DNA of 29,569 nt, from assembly GCA_034189035.1 (NCBI GenBank), contig JAXHVA010000053.1:1-29569 (forward strand), written 5' to 3'. Source of the stretch: JAUXFK01 sp034189035 (GTDB taxonomy: Bacteria; Desulfobacterota; UBA8473). The notes beneath the pieces were generated by a model, which worked only from the letters and a program-made list of their open reading frames with translations, was not told the origin of the DNA and made no database searches. The position numbers and the translations under genes were made by a program. Shown one piece after another: positions 1-7,684 of this stretch (position 1 is its first letter; each line of letters begins with the position of its first letter).

Positions 1-110
1 TTCTTCTCTAATATGTCCACCTTCTTTACCAACCAATCCGGCGGGTACGGAAGCTCTATATGGAGTCCCTTCGCGACAAAGGCATCATTCACTTCCTTAA
101 CCGTTGCCAT
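1..110 (-). CDS. Unidentified protein, N-terminal fragment (runs off window)
   Basis: A minus-strand reading frame opens with ATG at 110 and stays open to the window edge, giving about 36 residues that begin MATVKEVNDAFVAKGLHIEL. A good ribosome binding site, GGAGAATAAG, lies directly upstream of the ATG. This supports a real start although only the 5' end is visible. No signal peptide, membrane segment or known motif can be seen in the fragment, and I do not recognise the family. The decayed 4Fe-4S gene lies 111 bases upstream in the same direction, so the two could once have been co-transcribed. Confidence 0.6.
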   Translation of the reverse strand, partial: MATVKEVNDAFVAKGLHIELPYPPDWLVKKVDILEK

Positions 111-221
111 CTTATTCTCCTTGCCTATTCCTCACTAGCCACTCTATCAAAACTAGGTTCTGTTTCTCCCCACCAATTGAATAGTTATGAGGTATAGTAT
201 AGTGTAATTTTTCGCTTTTCC

Positions 222-759
222 CTATGAAAGGCGGAACTTTGGGAAATCTAATTCTCTCTCAATCTCATGGTAATCGCCCCTTCTTTACACCCGACATCAC
301 ATATACCGCAACCATAACATTTCTCAAATTCCACAAAGGCTTTAAGTTTCTTTGCTGGAGGAGTGTTTCTCACCTTAAGGTTCTCTTCACGTGGGAAACC
401 AAGGAATTCCTTAACTGATTCCCACACTGATATAATTCGTCCAAACAAAGGCGTGGCCGACTTGAGTAACTTTTCCCAGCGAACAGCTATCTTCTCACTC
501 CACTCGATTTTATAAAAGTCCTTCCAAAGCTCAATAAGTTCACCATCAACATATTCTTCCAAGCCACACATAGCAGCATGCAACATTGGCACGTTTTGAA
601 CCATGCGTAATCCCTCACAAGCATTAACAGCTACTCCCTTTCGCCAAAATTTCGTCATCTTTTTTTAACAGTATCTTCATCCATTCCCAGCTTCCTTGCT
701 AAATAGTCAGGTTCACCTGGAAGCTCTAGCAAGAGTTGAGCATCTTCAACTGTTAACAT
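222..759 (-). pseudogene. Winged-helix / 4Fe-4S ferredoxin-domain protein, decayed
   Basis: Three reading-frame segments together resemble one protein. Segment 1 (ATG at 759, stop at 655) starts MLTVEDAQLLLELPGEPDYL and has the look of a small winged-helix domain. Segment 2 (658-248) continues that domain through KGVAVNACEGLRM and ends in a ferredoxin motif CYGCGICDVGC. Segment 3 extends the tail to ELDFPKFRLS, stopping at 222. The first break sits at a run of seven A (660-666 on the plus strand as T); one more A would restore the frame. Family members I know with this N-terminus and this C-terminal cluster are about 300 residues and carry a Cys-rich middle. Here the middle is missing, so an internal deletion is likely. 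Bound Fe-S and electron transfer or sensing would have been the role; a working product is unlikely. Confidence 0.6.
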
Positions 760-867
760 CTTTTCAAGTATTCATAGCAAATACACTGAATGGTGATAAT
801 CTAACTCTTTTGCCCATTTAACATAGACATCATCTGTTTTCATAATCTTACATCTCCCTTTCCCGGT

Positions 868-957
868 TAGTGCCCATCCAGTAAATGAGCAATCTTGTTT
901 AAGGTCGAAGAAGGCGAATAGATCGGGCAAAAGTGTCATTTCTGGGTAGCCACGAGT
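868..957. repeat. MITE-like element, family 1, internally deleted copy
   Basis: This 90-bp stretch aligns with the elements at 5124-5237 and, in reverse complement, at 22054-22165. Its ends are inverted repeats (TAGTGCCCATCCAGTAAAT on the left; the right end read backwards is CTCGTGGCTACCCAGAAAT). The core AAGGTCGAAGAAGGCGAA and GGGCAAAAGTG matches the other copies, while about 25 bases of the middle are absent. A 64-codon minus-strand frame crossing it (772-966) is best explained as part of the repeat and not as a gene. Confidence 0.6.
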
Positions 958-1134
958 TACTCTCACTTGGTATCTAGGAATGTATGTGTATAGCCAGACA
1001 ATACCCCTTTTTTATCTACCCTGAAAAGATATCCCACTCAAATAACATGACCCCAAGTATATTTTTCAACCTTGATCGAGTGTAAACGATGATTTCTCGC
1101 CTATGATTAGAAAGTTAATTATTCGATACAGGTG

Positions 1135-1260
1135 GTGTTTAAGATTAATAATGTCACATCAAAAGGGCTAAAGAGGATTGTAAATCCTCAACCTCGTCGT
1201 CTAGTTGAGATACCTAACGAAATATTCCAGGCAAATAGCTATAGCGATATGTATATCTAA
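1135..1260 (+). CDS. Possible small ORF or gene remnant
   Basis: A plus-strand frame starts at GTG 1135 and runs 41 codons to TAA, beginning VFKINNVTSKGLKRIVNPQP and rich in Arg, Lys and Asn. After the TAA the same frame stays open for about 34 more codons (KVRKGSSKKGNKK...) to a TGA near 1363, overlapping the 3' end of the chalcone-isomerase-like gene on the other strand. The ribosome binding site is poor, because AGGTG abuts the GTG. The composition is protein-like, but I do not recognise it. It may be an interrupted small gene. A 7-bp hairpin (GAGGATT/AATCCTC, 1175-1191) lies within it. Confidence 0.25.
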   Translation: MFKINNVTSKGLKRIVNPQPRRLVEIPNEIFQANSYSDMYI

Positions 1261-1336
1261 AAAGTACGCAAAGGATCTAGTAAAAAGGGAAACAAAAAAT
1301 CAAAGCCATATAGGGAAGCTCATTGCAAAGATCGTA

Positions 1337-1921
1337 TCATAGTCCCAAAAGGCTATCCATGAACTTTTTAGTAGGCGATTTCGGGCCAAACCAGAGGGTA
1401 TATATGGCAAGCATGAAATCCCTTCCAGGAATAATGGCTTTTTTCTCGCTTTTGACCACGATCTCCGTACCCTTACCGGGAATGTAAGTTACACTGAACT
1501 CATCGTGTTTCTTGAAATCCTCTGTAAAGCTGCCAAGGTATTGATCCACCTTTTTTCTAAGTTCCGGATTGGATTGATAATCGAATACCTTCGAAAATTC
1601 TTTATCATACCACTCCGTGAAATCCTTTGCTTTTATATTATAAATCACGTGTGCCCTTAATCTTTTGATCTGCTCTGAATGAATCACTGCCTGCGGATTT
1701 TGAGTCGGTTCACTGAGATAGAATCCGACATATTCAACTGTAACTATGTAAAGGGCCTTATATGAGCCCACTCCCATAAGTTGGCAGGTTTTTCCATCTA
1801 TAACGACTTCATCTGGAAAATCCACTCCTTTATATTCCACTCCCAAAGCAAAAGCAGGGAACATTATACCCAAAAGAATCACAATAAAAAACAAACTTAC
1901 CTCTTTAGATTTTTTCCCCAT
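1337..1921 (-). CDS. Chalcone isomerase-like family protein, exported
   Basis: A 194-residue protein with an N-terminal signal peptide: charged start MGKKSKE, then a hydrophobic stretch of about 17 residues ending near AFALG. The mature part begins VEYKGVDFPDEVVIDGKTCQ and follows the bacterial chalcone isomerase-like fold family, including GVGSYKALYIVTVEYVGFYL and, near the end, AIIPGRDFMLAIYTLWFG with the terminal segment PTKKFMDSLLG. Bacterial members are periplasmic and mostly of unknown substrate; ligand or fatty-acid binding is as likely as flavonoid chemistry. A ribosome binding site AAGGAGGG lies about 10 bases before the ATG. It appears monocistronic, with a candidate promoter at 1968-1996. 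The length is normal and no break is seen. Confidence 0.8.
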   Translation of the reverse strand: MGKKSKEVSLFFIVILLGIMFPAFALGVEYKGVDFPDEVVIDGKTCQLMGVGSYKALYIVTVEYVGFYLSEPTQNPQAVIHSEQIKRLRAHVIYNIKAKDFTEWYDKEFSKVFDYQSNPELRKKVDQYLGSFTEDFKKHDEFSVTYIPGKGTEIVVKSEKKAIIPGRDFMLAIYTLWFGPKSPTKKFMDSLLGL

Positions 1922-1967
1922 CGTCTTTTTACCCTCCTTAATGTAACGTGATTTATACCCTATTTAT

Positions 1968-1996
1968 ATTATATCCGGCTCGATAGCCGTGCCCAA
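1968..1996 (-). promoter_or_regulatory. Candidate sigma-70-type promoter of the chalcone-isomerase-like gene
   Basis: On the minus strand there is a perfect -10 hexamer TATAAT (1973-1968) preceded at 17 bases by TTGGGC (1996-1991), which matches only the first three positions of the -35 consensus. A small hairpin CGGCT-CGAT-AGCCG sits between the hexamers. The start codon is about 46 bases downstream of the -10 box. Confidence 0.4.
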
Positions 1997-2323
1997 TCCG
2001 TTTTTTGTATTACACTAAAAGAGAGATCATCTGCTATTTGCTGGCTGTTTTTTATCCATACTCTGATCTTTCTCAAGCATAACGGTTGAAGAACCAGAGA
2101 ATCGATAAAGGATACTGTTAATCTGAGGCAGTCACTTTGCGATTAAAGTATATAATAATTGCAAAAGAGTTGGGCGGCTTTATAAAGTCTAAATAACCTC
2201 CAAGTATTTCAGGATATCTTCCAATTATTGCATCGATTATTGTATTGGGTCTATAGGTAAGATGCGAATTTGCAGGTAGGATTTTTCTACTTCATCATCG
2301 GGAAAGTTCTACCACAGGCCTTC
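1997..2323. other. Intergenic region with a possible coding remnant
   Basis: No intact gene is seen. On the minus strand, positions 2291-2118 hold 57 codons without a stop or start codon (containing IGRYPEILGGYLDFIKPP). A second short open stretch in another frame (VEKSYLQIRILPIDPI) precedes it. Together they could be the eroded end of a lost gene; the family is not recognised. No clear terminator follows the response regulator gene. Confidence 0.3.
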
Positions 2324-3004
2324 TTAAAAAGTGGGATCATCTACCCAAATCTCTGTATCTATAATTTCATACATAATAGCATACTTCACAAGTCCAACAG
2401 CGTCATTAACTCCAATCTTACGCATAATACTTGTCTTGTGCTTTTCCACTGTCTTGACACTGATACAAAGAATGTCAGCAATCTGTTTATTAGACAAGCC
2501 TTCTACTATCAACGGGAAGACCTCCTGTTCTCTCTCTGTAAGCAGATCGTATCCTTTTACATCAGGCTCATCTTTCTTGCTTTTCAAATATTCAGTGATT
2601 ACACTTGCTGCAATATCAGGGCCAAGAAAGTATTCTCCTTTATGGGCAGCCCTAATAGCGTTGAGCACCTCAACACTAGAAGAGGCCTTTAGGACGTAAC
2701 CGAGGGCACCTGCCTTGAATGCCTCATGAATAAAGGTTTCTTTTTGATGCATCGAGAGTATGATAACCTCTACATCCGGATAGGATCGCTTTATGAGCAA
2801 TGTTGTATCGAGGCCATTAAGACCAGGCATAGCTATATCAATTACCGCAACATTGGGTCTGAATTGACTGATCTCTTTTAGGGCGCCATATCCATCACTC
2901 GCCTCACCCACTACTTCCATATCTGGTTGCCCATTTAATATCCCCTTCAACCCTTCCCTAAAGATGGGATGATCATCGACTAACAAGACCCTAATTACCT
3001 TCAT
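2324..3004 (-). CDS. NarL/FixJ-family response regulator
   Basis: A 226-residue two-component response regulator. The receiver domain (about 1-120) has the acidic pair D10-D11 in VLLVDDHP, the phospho-acceptor D56 in VAVIDIAMPG, the switch residue S84 and the conserved lysine K106 in GYVLKAS. A linker leads to a LuxR-type helix-turn-helix (about 148-212) with LTEREQEVFPLIVEGLSNKQ and VEKHKTSIMRKIG. Phosphorylation would come from the adjacent kinase; the target genes are unknown. The gene starts within the 3' end of the kinase gene (14-base overlap) behind GGGGGAGATAT, so translation is probably coupled. The fold and pair arrangement are standard. Confidence 0.95.
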   Translation of the reverse strand: MKVIRVLLVDDHPIFREGLKGILNGQPDMEVVGEASDGYGALKEISQFRPNVAVIDIAMPGLNGLDTTLLIKRSYPDVEVIILSMHQKETFIHEAFKAGALGYVLKASSSVEVLNAIRAAHKGEYFLGPDIAASVITEYLKSKKDEPDVKGYDLLTEREQEVFPLIVEGLSNKQIADILCISVKTVEKHKTSIMRKIGVNDAVGLVKYAIMYEIIDTEIWVDDPTF

Positions 3005-4937
3005 ATATCTCCCCCAGATTTAAAGGGATCTCTGCGCGAACAGTAGTTCCTTTTCCGACTTCTGATTTTATATTGAATTCACCACCCAGTGCACTGACAC
3101 GCTGCCTCATACCAATAATCCCCATGCGATTATTGTCTCGAAGAATTGAATTAAAATCAAACCCCCGGCCATCATCTGAGATTATCGTAATGATCTTTGG
3201 ATACCTATGAATGAGTTTGAGGTTTACCCTCTTTGCTTTTGCGTGTTTTATTATGTTGTTAATCGTTTCTTGGAAAAGCCTAAAAAGATTGATTTCCAAA
3301 TTCGATGGCAACTTCTTTTGTTCCATTCCCATGGCCTGAAAATCTACTCGAATATCGTGTTTTTCAGAGATGTACATGGCCATCGATCTTAAGGTGGGCA
3401 CGAGTCCAAGGGTGTCCAACATTGATGGCCTGAGGTCAGAAGCAATACATCTGACGTCGGTGCTGACTTTTTGTATTGAATCGATCACCTCCTTGATTAT
3501 TTGTTCTTCCCTTTGCATATCTTTGGGAAATAACTCTGCAAGACCTTCAAGGGAATAAAGTATGGCTGCTAAAGACTGTCCTAGTCCATCGTGTAAGTCA
3601 CGGGCTATCCTGGACTTCTCTTCTTCCTGGACATTCCAGAGACGGGAGGAAAGTAACCGGATCCTTTCTTCCATTTTCTTGTGGTCATTTATATCGGTAA
3701 TCATCCCCAAAAAATATTGCGGTTGTCCTTTTTCATCGCAGATTAAAGTGGCTCGGTCATGAACCCACAAGATATCCCCGTCTGATTTCATTAAGCGATA
3801 TTCACACTTAATTGCCTTCCCTTGTTTCCGACAGTTCAGGAATTCTTTTATAAATCTGCCTCGATCCACTGGATGGATGATCTTCATTCTAAGGTTTGGA
3901 TTGGCTATAATATCATCTGCAGAAATTCCAAAGACCGATTCTACCTGAGGGCTAATGAAGCTTATGATAGGCTTTTCTTCGAGGGTCATTGTGTATACAA
4001 TGACTGGCAGCTGCTCGATGAGTGTCTGATATTTCTTTTCTGATGTAAGTAAGGCATCGTGTGTCGCCATAAACTCGCTGACATCTCGCAAGGCCCACAT
4101 TACTTGGAATATATTGCCCTTGTTATCATGTATTGGTATAGCGATGACATCAGTACACTTCAGCGAACCGTCCTTGCCAACGCTACGTCTCACCATCCTT
4201 ACAGGTTCACCTGTATCGTGAACCTGTCGGACGATGCATTGGAATTCGCTGGTACAGCATCTGTTCAGTTTCCAAGCAGTCACCTCATAACAATAACGGC
4301 CTATAATCTCTTCTAAAGCCATTCCTTCCTTTTGAAGAAAAGAGTTGCTTGCATAATTAATTCTGTGATCATTATCGAGTATAAAGACATCTTCATGAGG
4401 AGGGTTAATAAAATTAACAGACAAGTCATCTCTCTTTCTCTCTTGCAATGTGTGGGTTGTTGTATCCTGCAGGATAACGCAAATATACCTTTTCTTATTG
4501 TGTGTATAGGGTTCAAATAAGGCTTCTACCCGATTAACACCTCCATCGAGTGTTGGGTCTCGAAAAAACTCCTTTTTAAACGGAAATATGAAGGTCTCTT
4601 CCAGTTTCTTTACAGTTCGTATGATCTGCTCCTTGAGTAAGCCTGGCTTTGTGTCTCCATGTTTACACCAGTATATTTCCTTTTCAGTTTCCTTGATCAG
4701 TTTAATAAATTGCTTGTTCTCAAAAACAACCTTGCCACTTGGGATCACAATGCAGACACAGTCAGGATTCTTCTTGGATGACCAAATATCGAAGGCTTTT
4801 ATCCCTTCCATAGTTGCGAGCAACTTCTCGTGCTCAACCAACAAGGCCTTGTATTGCCTTGCCAGTACGTCATATATCACCTGATGATCTCCCTCTTTTG
4901 AAGGGTCCAATATATCTAAATCCGACGCGATACTCAC
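2991..4937 (-). CDS. Multi-PAS sensor histidine kinase (HisKA_3, NarL/DegS type)
   Basis: A cytoplasmic sensor kinase with no membrane segments visible. From the N-terminus it has three PAS-like regions (about 45-165, 180-290 and 297-422), then the HisKA_3 dimerisation domain with phospho-acceptor H449 in RDLHDGLGQ, then an ATPase domain with LFRLFQETINNIIKHA, DDGRGFDF and GIIGMRQRV. The second PAS carries a Cys cluster (CYEV...NRCC....QC) that may bind a metal or sense redox state. The longest frame opens at ATG 4961, but a strong site AGGAGG lies inside that extension, 6 bases before GTG 4937. I therefore choose GTG, giving 648 residues. It overlaps and presumably phosphorylates the response regulator downstream. 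The signal is unknown. Confidence 0.9.
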   Translation of the reverse strand: MSIASDLDILDPSKEGDHQVIYDVLARQYKALLVEHEKLLATMEGIKAFDIWSSKKNPDCVCIVIPSGKVVFENKQFIKLIKETEKEIYWCKHGDTKPGLLKEQIIRTVKKLEETFIFPFKKEFFRDPTLDGGVNRVEALFEPYTHNKKRYICVILQDTTTHTLQERKRDDLSVNFINPPHEDVFILDNDHRINYASNSFLQKEGMALEEIIGRYCYEVTAWKLNRCCTSEFQCIVRQVHDTGEPVRMVRRSVGKDGSLKCTDVIAIPIHDNKGNIFQVMWALRDVSEFMATHDALLTSEKKYQTLIEQLPVIVYTMTLEEKPIISFISPQVESVFGISADDIIANPNLRMKIIHPVDRGRFIKEFLNCRKQGKAIKCEYRLMKSDGDILWVHDRATLICDEKGQPQYFLGMITDINDHKKMEERIRLLSSRLWNVQEEEKSRIARDLHDGLGQSLAAILYSLEGLAELFPKDMQREEQIIKEVIDSIQKVSTDVRCIASDLRPSMLDTLGLVPTLRSMAMYISEKHDIRVDFQAMGMEQKKLPSNLEINLFRLFQETINNIIKHAKAKRVNLKLIHRYPKIITIISDDGRGFDFNSILRDNNRMGIIGMRQRVSALGGEFNIKSEVGKGTTVRAEIPLNLGEIYEGN

Positions 4938-5031
4938 TTTTATCCTCCTATGCCTACTCATGCTGAGTTGACAAGGCTGCTCCTGAAAGAGGCAAATATC
5001 TTCTTGGAAGAGAGCCAGGTTTTCGAAACCA

Positions 5032-5071
5032 AAGGTAAAGACTCTTTGAATGGTTCATTAGTCTTTACCTT
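5032..5071. promoter_or_regulatory. Inverted repeat upstream of the kinase/regulator operon
   Basis: AAGGTAAAGACT (5032-5043) and AGTCTTTACCTT (5060-5071) form a perfect 12-bp inverted repeat with a 16-base spacer, about 95 bases upstream of the GTG start of the kinase gene. No U-run follows, so it is not a good terminator. An operator or a transposon-derived structure is possible. No clear promoter hexamers were found beside it. Confidence 0.35.
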
Positions 5072-5123
5072 CACATCTCATAGGAAAGGAGTCTGCAAAA
5101 ATTATCTTCCAAAATTAAATGAG

Positions 5124-5237
5124 CTCGTATCCATCCAGAAATGAGGAATTCTATTCAAGGTCGAGGAAGGTGAGGGGATTACAATCTGGACGTGAAACAG
5201 ATATTGGGCAAAAGTGCCATTTATGGATCGACAGGAG
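5124..5237. repeat. MITE-like element, family 1, full-length copy
   Basis: This 114-bp element has inverted ends CTCGTATCCATCCAGAAAT (left) and, read backwards from the right, CTCCTGTCGATCCATAAAT. It aligns along its whole length with the reverse complement of 22054-22165, sharing TATTCAAGGT, the AATCTG region and ATTGGGCAA. It has no coding capacity. It lies between the hydrolase gene and the kinase gene; the GAGCT flanking both sides may be a target duplication or part of the ends. Confidence 0.65.
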
Positions 5238-5324
5238 CTGACCTACAAAAACAGTCCATTTATTATACTATTACATAAATTTTACCAAAAAAAGGAGTGA
5301 ATAGTCAAGGTCAAAAGCATAACC

Positions 5325-6629
5325 TTATTGATATAATAAATCCGGACTTTCGACTGACTTCAAAATCCCAAATATATCGACAACGCTTGGGTTTTGAGGT
5401 ACAGAAAAATCCTGAGGACTTTTAACGAGCAAGAACGCATTGTCCTTCGTATGTTTGCCAGTAAAAATAGTAGATTCCATACATATTTCAGCCTGCAGTC
5501 TCGCCTTCAGATCAAAACCACTGTTTGGAAGTAAGACCAAATCCGGAGCCTGATCGAAAAAAGGCCCCTTGTATATCTCTTCTTTTCTATATACTCGATC
5601 TACAATCCTTTCCCCCTCAACTTCAAGGGCATAAAAGAGATTTGTTAAATCACGTAGAATAGACTCCTTTTCATTCTCTTTTACACTGCCGCGAGGAAAC
5701 TTACCGACTGTATTGAGATAAATCCTGGACGGTTCAAGGGCAAAGGCCATAGTCCCTTGATTGATATCATTGTAGGATGAAGCCGGAATCTTGTTCAGCT
5801 TTAAAAAACCCGCTTTCCTCAGATAATAATTGATATACACGGTCTTCTTTAATCGTTCAAAGCCATGGTCAGAAAGGAGAATCAGAGAATCTTGAGGCCT
5901 TGTCCTCCCTGAGATCTCTCCTATGATCTGATCAATCGTATGAAAGTACTGGAGAAAGGTGTTATGGTACAAACTGGCGCTGTCCTCATACGCATTCCAT
6001 AAGAAATGCGCAATCCGATCCGTACCGGTAAAGACGAGCATGAAACAATCCCAGTCCTCTTTATCCCAAAGATAACGGTACGTTTCGATTCTTGCATCAA
6101 GGGTTCTGTGTAAATCATTAATAAACAATTCCAGTGATTTATGGCCGATCTCAGAATCCACATCGAGACGGTATTTCAGTCTTTTCAAATCCGGAACCAA
6201 AGAAGGCGGGTACACTGCCCTTTCTAATTCAAGTGCAACAAAACCGGAGATAAGTATGCCATTTAGTCGCATTGCAGGGTACGTTGAGGGGACATTGACA
6301 ATGATAGACCTTGTTCCTTCCCTATAATTCCAAAACGGTTTTCCGCACAGGTTTGTAAAATTAGGAAAATATATCCGATACGTCCCGGGCACAATATCCA
6401 TAAAACCATAAATTCCGTGCTCCCCTGGGTTTAAACCGGTTATTATTGAACTCCATGCTACAGAAGATATGTCTGGAAGGGTCGACTCTATGCTTCGAAA
6501 TACACCATCTTTGGCTAATTCTCCAATATTAGGCATAACGCCTTTTACTGATAAATCCTTTACAAGTGAATAAGGTACCCCATCGAGGCCAATAATTATC
6601 GAACGTCTCATTGTATCAAGAAAACTCAT
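5325..6629 (-). CDS. Alkaline phosphatase superfamily (type I phosphodiesterase/nucleotide pyrophosphatase-like) protein
   Basis: A 434-residue metal-dependent phospho-ester hydrolase with no signal peptide. The metal-binding set typical of the superfamily is visible: D16 in IIIGLDG, a Ser nucleophile candidate at S55/S56 in PDISSVAWSSIITG, Asp and His in FTGTDRIAHFLW, Asp-His in LLSDHGFE, and the late His in GKHTKDN. These proteins typically hydrolyse phosphodiesters or phosphonates; the substrate cannot be read from the sequence. GGGGAAGAG precedes the ATG by about 9 bases. A second Met at residue 7 (MRRSIIIGLDG) could be the real start. It stands alone, 363 bases from the kinase gene. Confidence 0.85.
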   Translation of the reverse strand: MSFLDTMRRSIIIGLDGVPYSLVKDLSVKGVMPNIGELAKDGVFRSIESTLPDISSVAWSSIITGLNPGEHGIYGFMDIVPGTYRIYFPNFTNLCGKPFWNYREGTRSIIVNVPSTYPAMRLNGILISGFVALELERAVYPPSLVPDLKRLKYRLDVDSEIGHKSLELFINDLHRTLDARIETYRYLWDKEDWDCFMLVFTGTDRIAHFLWNAYEDSASLYHNTFLQYFHTIDQIIGEISGRTRPQDSLILLSDHGFERLKKTVYINYYLRKAGFLKLNKIPASSYNDINQGTMAFALEPSRIYLNTVGKFPRGSVKENEKESILRDLTNLFYALEVEGERIVDRVYRKEEIYKGPFFDQAPDLVLLPNSGFDLKARLQAEICMESTIFTGKHTKDNAFLLVKSPQDFSVPQNPSVVDIFGILKSVESPDLLYQ

Positions 6630-7087
6630 ATATTACATCTCTTCCCCTCTTGGAACAAGGTCTGCCAAGAGCGTTTTAATACTGAATATTTATTAAAAAA
6701 AAATGGTTATGGACTTCTCTCAGTAAAAAATCATTCACATCAAAGGCGGTCATATTATAACGCGTGCATTTGTTTGAGCAGTATGGTGAGCGTTAAGAAA
6801 AAACAGGGGGTTGTTTCTTGGTTGTGGGCCTTAACTGATACAGTTGTGATTGTCTAATTCAAATGATCAATACTATTCTTTCTTTATGCTCACTAAATCG
6901 CGAGTTTTGCTCAGGTTATAAAATACGAACTCCTTTGCTGAGCTAATTCAATAGCCATTTTAAATAAAATGGCTTATCTGTCAAGAAGAATATAGATACA
7001 GCCGATAGATGTATGGTTCTGATTTCAACATAACTAAATTATGTTGGCCATGTGCTCAACCGATTCAAAAGCATCCTTTCTAATTCA
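6630..7087. other. Intergenic region without a recognised gene
   Basis: No reading frame with protein-like composition was found here. A perfect palindromic hairpin, GCCATTTTA-AA-TAAAATGGC, lies at 6954-6973. It lacks a following U-run and so is not a clear terminator. The region is A+T-rich and leads to the promoter at 7088-7116. Confidence 0.4.
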
Positions 7088-7116
7088 TTGACATTCAGGT
7101 TAAGCTTTTTTATACT
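7088..7116 (+). promoter_or_regulatory. Near-consensus sigma-70-type promoter
   Basis: TTGACA (7088-7093) is followed after exactly 17 bases by TATACT (7111-7116). This is a perfect -35 box and a five-of-six -10 box. Transcription would start near 7123, about 35 bases before the TTG start of the small lipoprotein ORF at 7158, which has a strong ribosome binding site. It is the best-matched promoter in the window. Confidence 0.7.
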
Positions 7117-7157
7117 TAATATAGTAAAAACCTATGAGTGAAGGGAGGTGAGAGGGG

Positions 7158-7298
7158 TTGAAAAAATTTCGTTTTATACTCTGCCTCTTATGCCTACTGG
7201 TACTCTCTATTATATCAGCAGGATGCAAACCGAATGTTCCATGCATCCCTGGTATAAGCACCTCTTTTTTTTACTCAGAAATTTTGAAACTAATTTGA
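7158..7298 (+). CDS. Small lipoprotein (46 residues), possibly truncated
   Basis: The frame starts at TTG 7158 behind GGGAGGTGAGAGGGG and encodes 46 residues. It has a charged start MKKFRF, a hydrophobic core LCLLCLLVLSII and a lipobox SAGC with Cys at residue 23, so it should be lipidated and membrane-anchored. Only 23 residues follow the Cys before the stop. It resembles small entericidin-like lipopeptides in size but has no matching sequence that I can see. It may instead be the N-terminus of a longer lipoprotein interrupted by the MITE-like elements that begin 18 bases downstream. The near-perfect promoter argues that it is expressed. A different overlapping frame (7148-7351) is less likely. 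Confidence 0.55.
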   Translation: MKKFRFILCLLCLLVLSIISAGCKPNVPCIPGISTSFFYSEILKLI

Positions 7299-7315
7299 AT
7301 TGTACCTTTAAATCA

Positions 7316-7460
7316 TTGACGGGAGGTCTATTCACTTATTTACTTAATTAACTACACTTATTAAGGTATTCGTTCTGCGTGCATTAGTGGCTCATCGGTA
7401 AATAGGGATTTATAACAAGGCTATACGTATTACTAAGTAACCGAATAGACCCCCCGTCAA
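7316..7460. repeat. MITE-like element, family 2
   Basis: TTGACGGGAGGTCTATTC (7316-7333) and GAATAGACCCCCCGTCAA (7443-7460) are 18-bp inverted repeats with one mismatch, 145 bp end to end. No gene lies between them. The structure fits a non-autonomous miniature transposon. A clear target duplication was not found. Confidence 0.6.
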
Positions 7461-7469
7461 TTTGTGACT

Positions 7470-7605
7470 CATAATTGATGATTTCGTAAAAAATCCGGCA
7501 GCAAAATATCGGCTACAATATATTGCATTGTATGACAATGCTGTACACTATATGGTGTAGTTAATATCTTTGATTTTCGACTTTTTACGAGACCATCATA
7601 ATTGA
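7470..7605. repeat. MITE-like element, family 3, with apparent target duplication
   Basis: The inverted ends are TGATTTCGTAAAAAATC (from 7479) and GACTTTTTACGAGACCAT (7579-7596). They are flanked on both sides by the direct repeat CATAATTGA (7470-7478 and 7597-7605), which fits a 9-bp target-site duplication. The interior is non-coding. It lies only 10 bases from the family 2 element and 80 bases upstream of mfd. Confidence 0.65.
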
Positions 7606-7684
7606 GTTTCAAAATTTCTGTTACTGGGATTAAACAGGATATTAATCATATTCCATACTAAAAGACATACTCTGTTCAGGTTAA

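Noticed and set aside
772..966. 64-codon minus-strand ORF (MRVTRGYPEMTLLPDLF...)
   Set aside because: It overlaps the MITE family 1 copy at 868-957; the same DNA in the other copies is not open in this frame.
4950..5144. 64-codon plus-strand ORF upstream of the kinase gene
   Set aside because: It crosses the kinase start region, the 12-bp dyad and the MITE end; no ribosome binding site or protein-like pattern.
7148..7351. 67-codon plus-strand ORF overlapping the small lipoprotein
   Set aside because: It runs into the MITE inverted repeat and has no signal or motif. The TTG 7158 frame has the better ribosome binding site and a clear lipoprotein signal.
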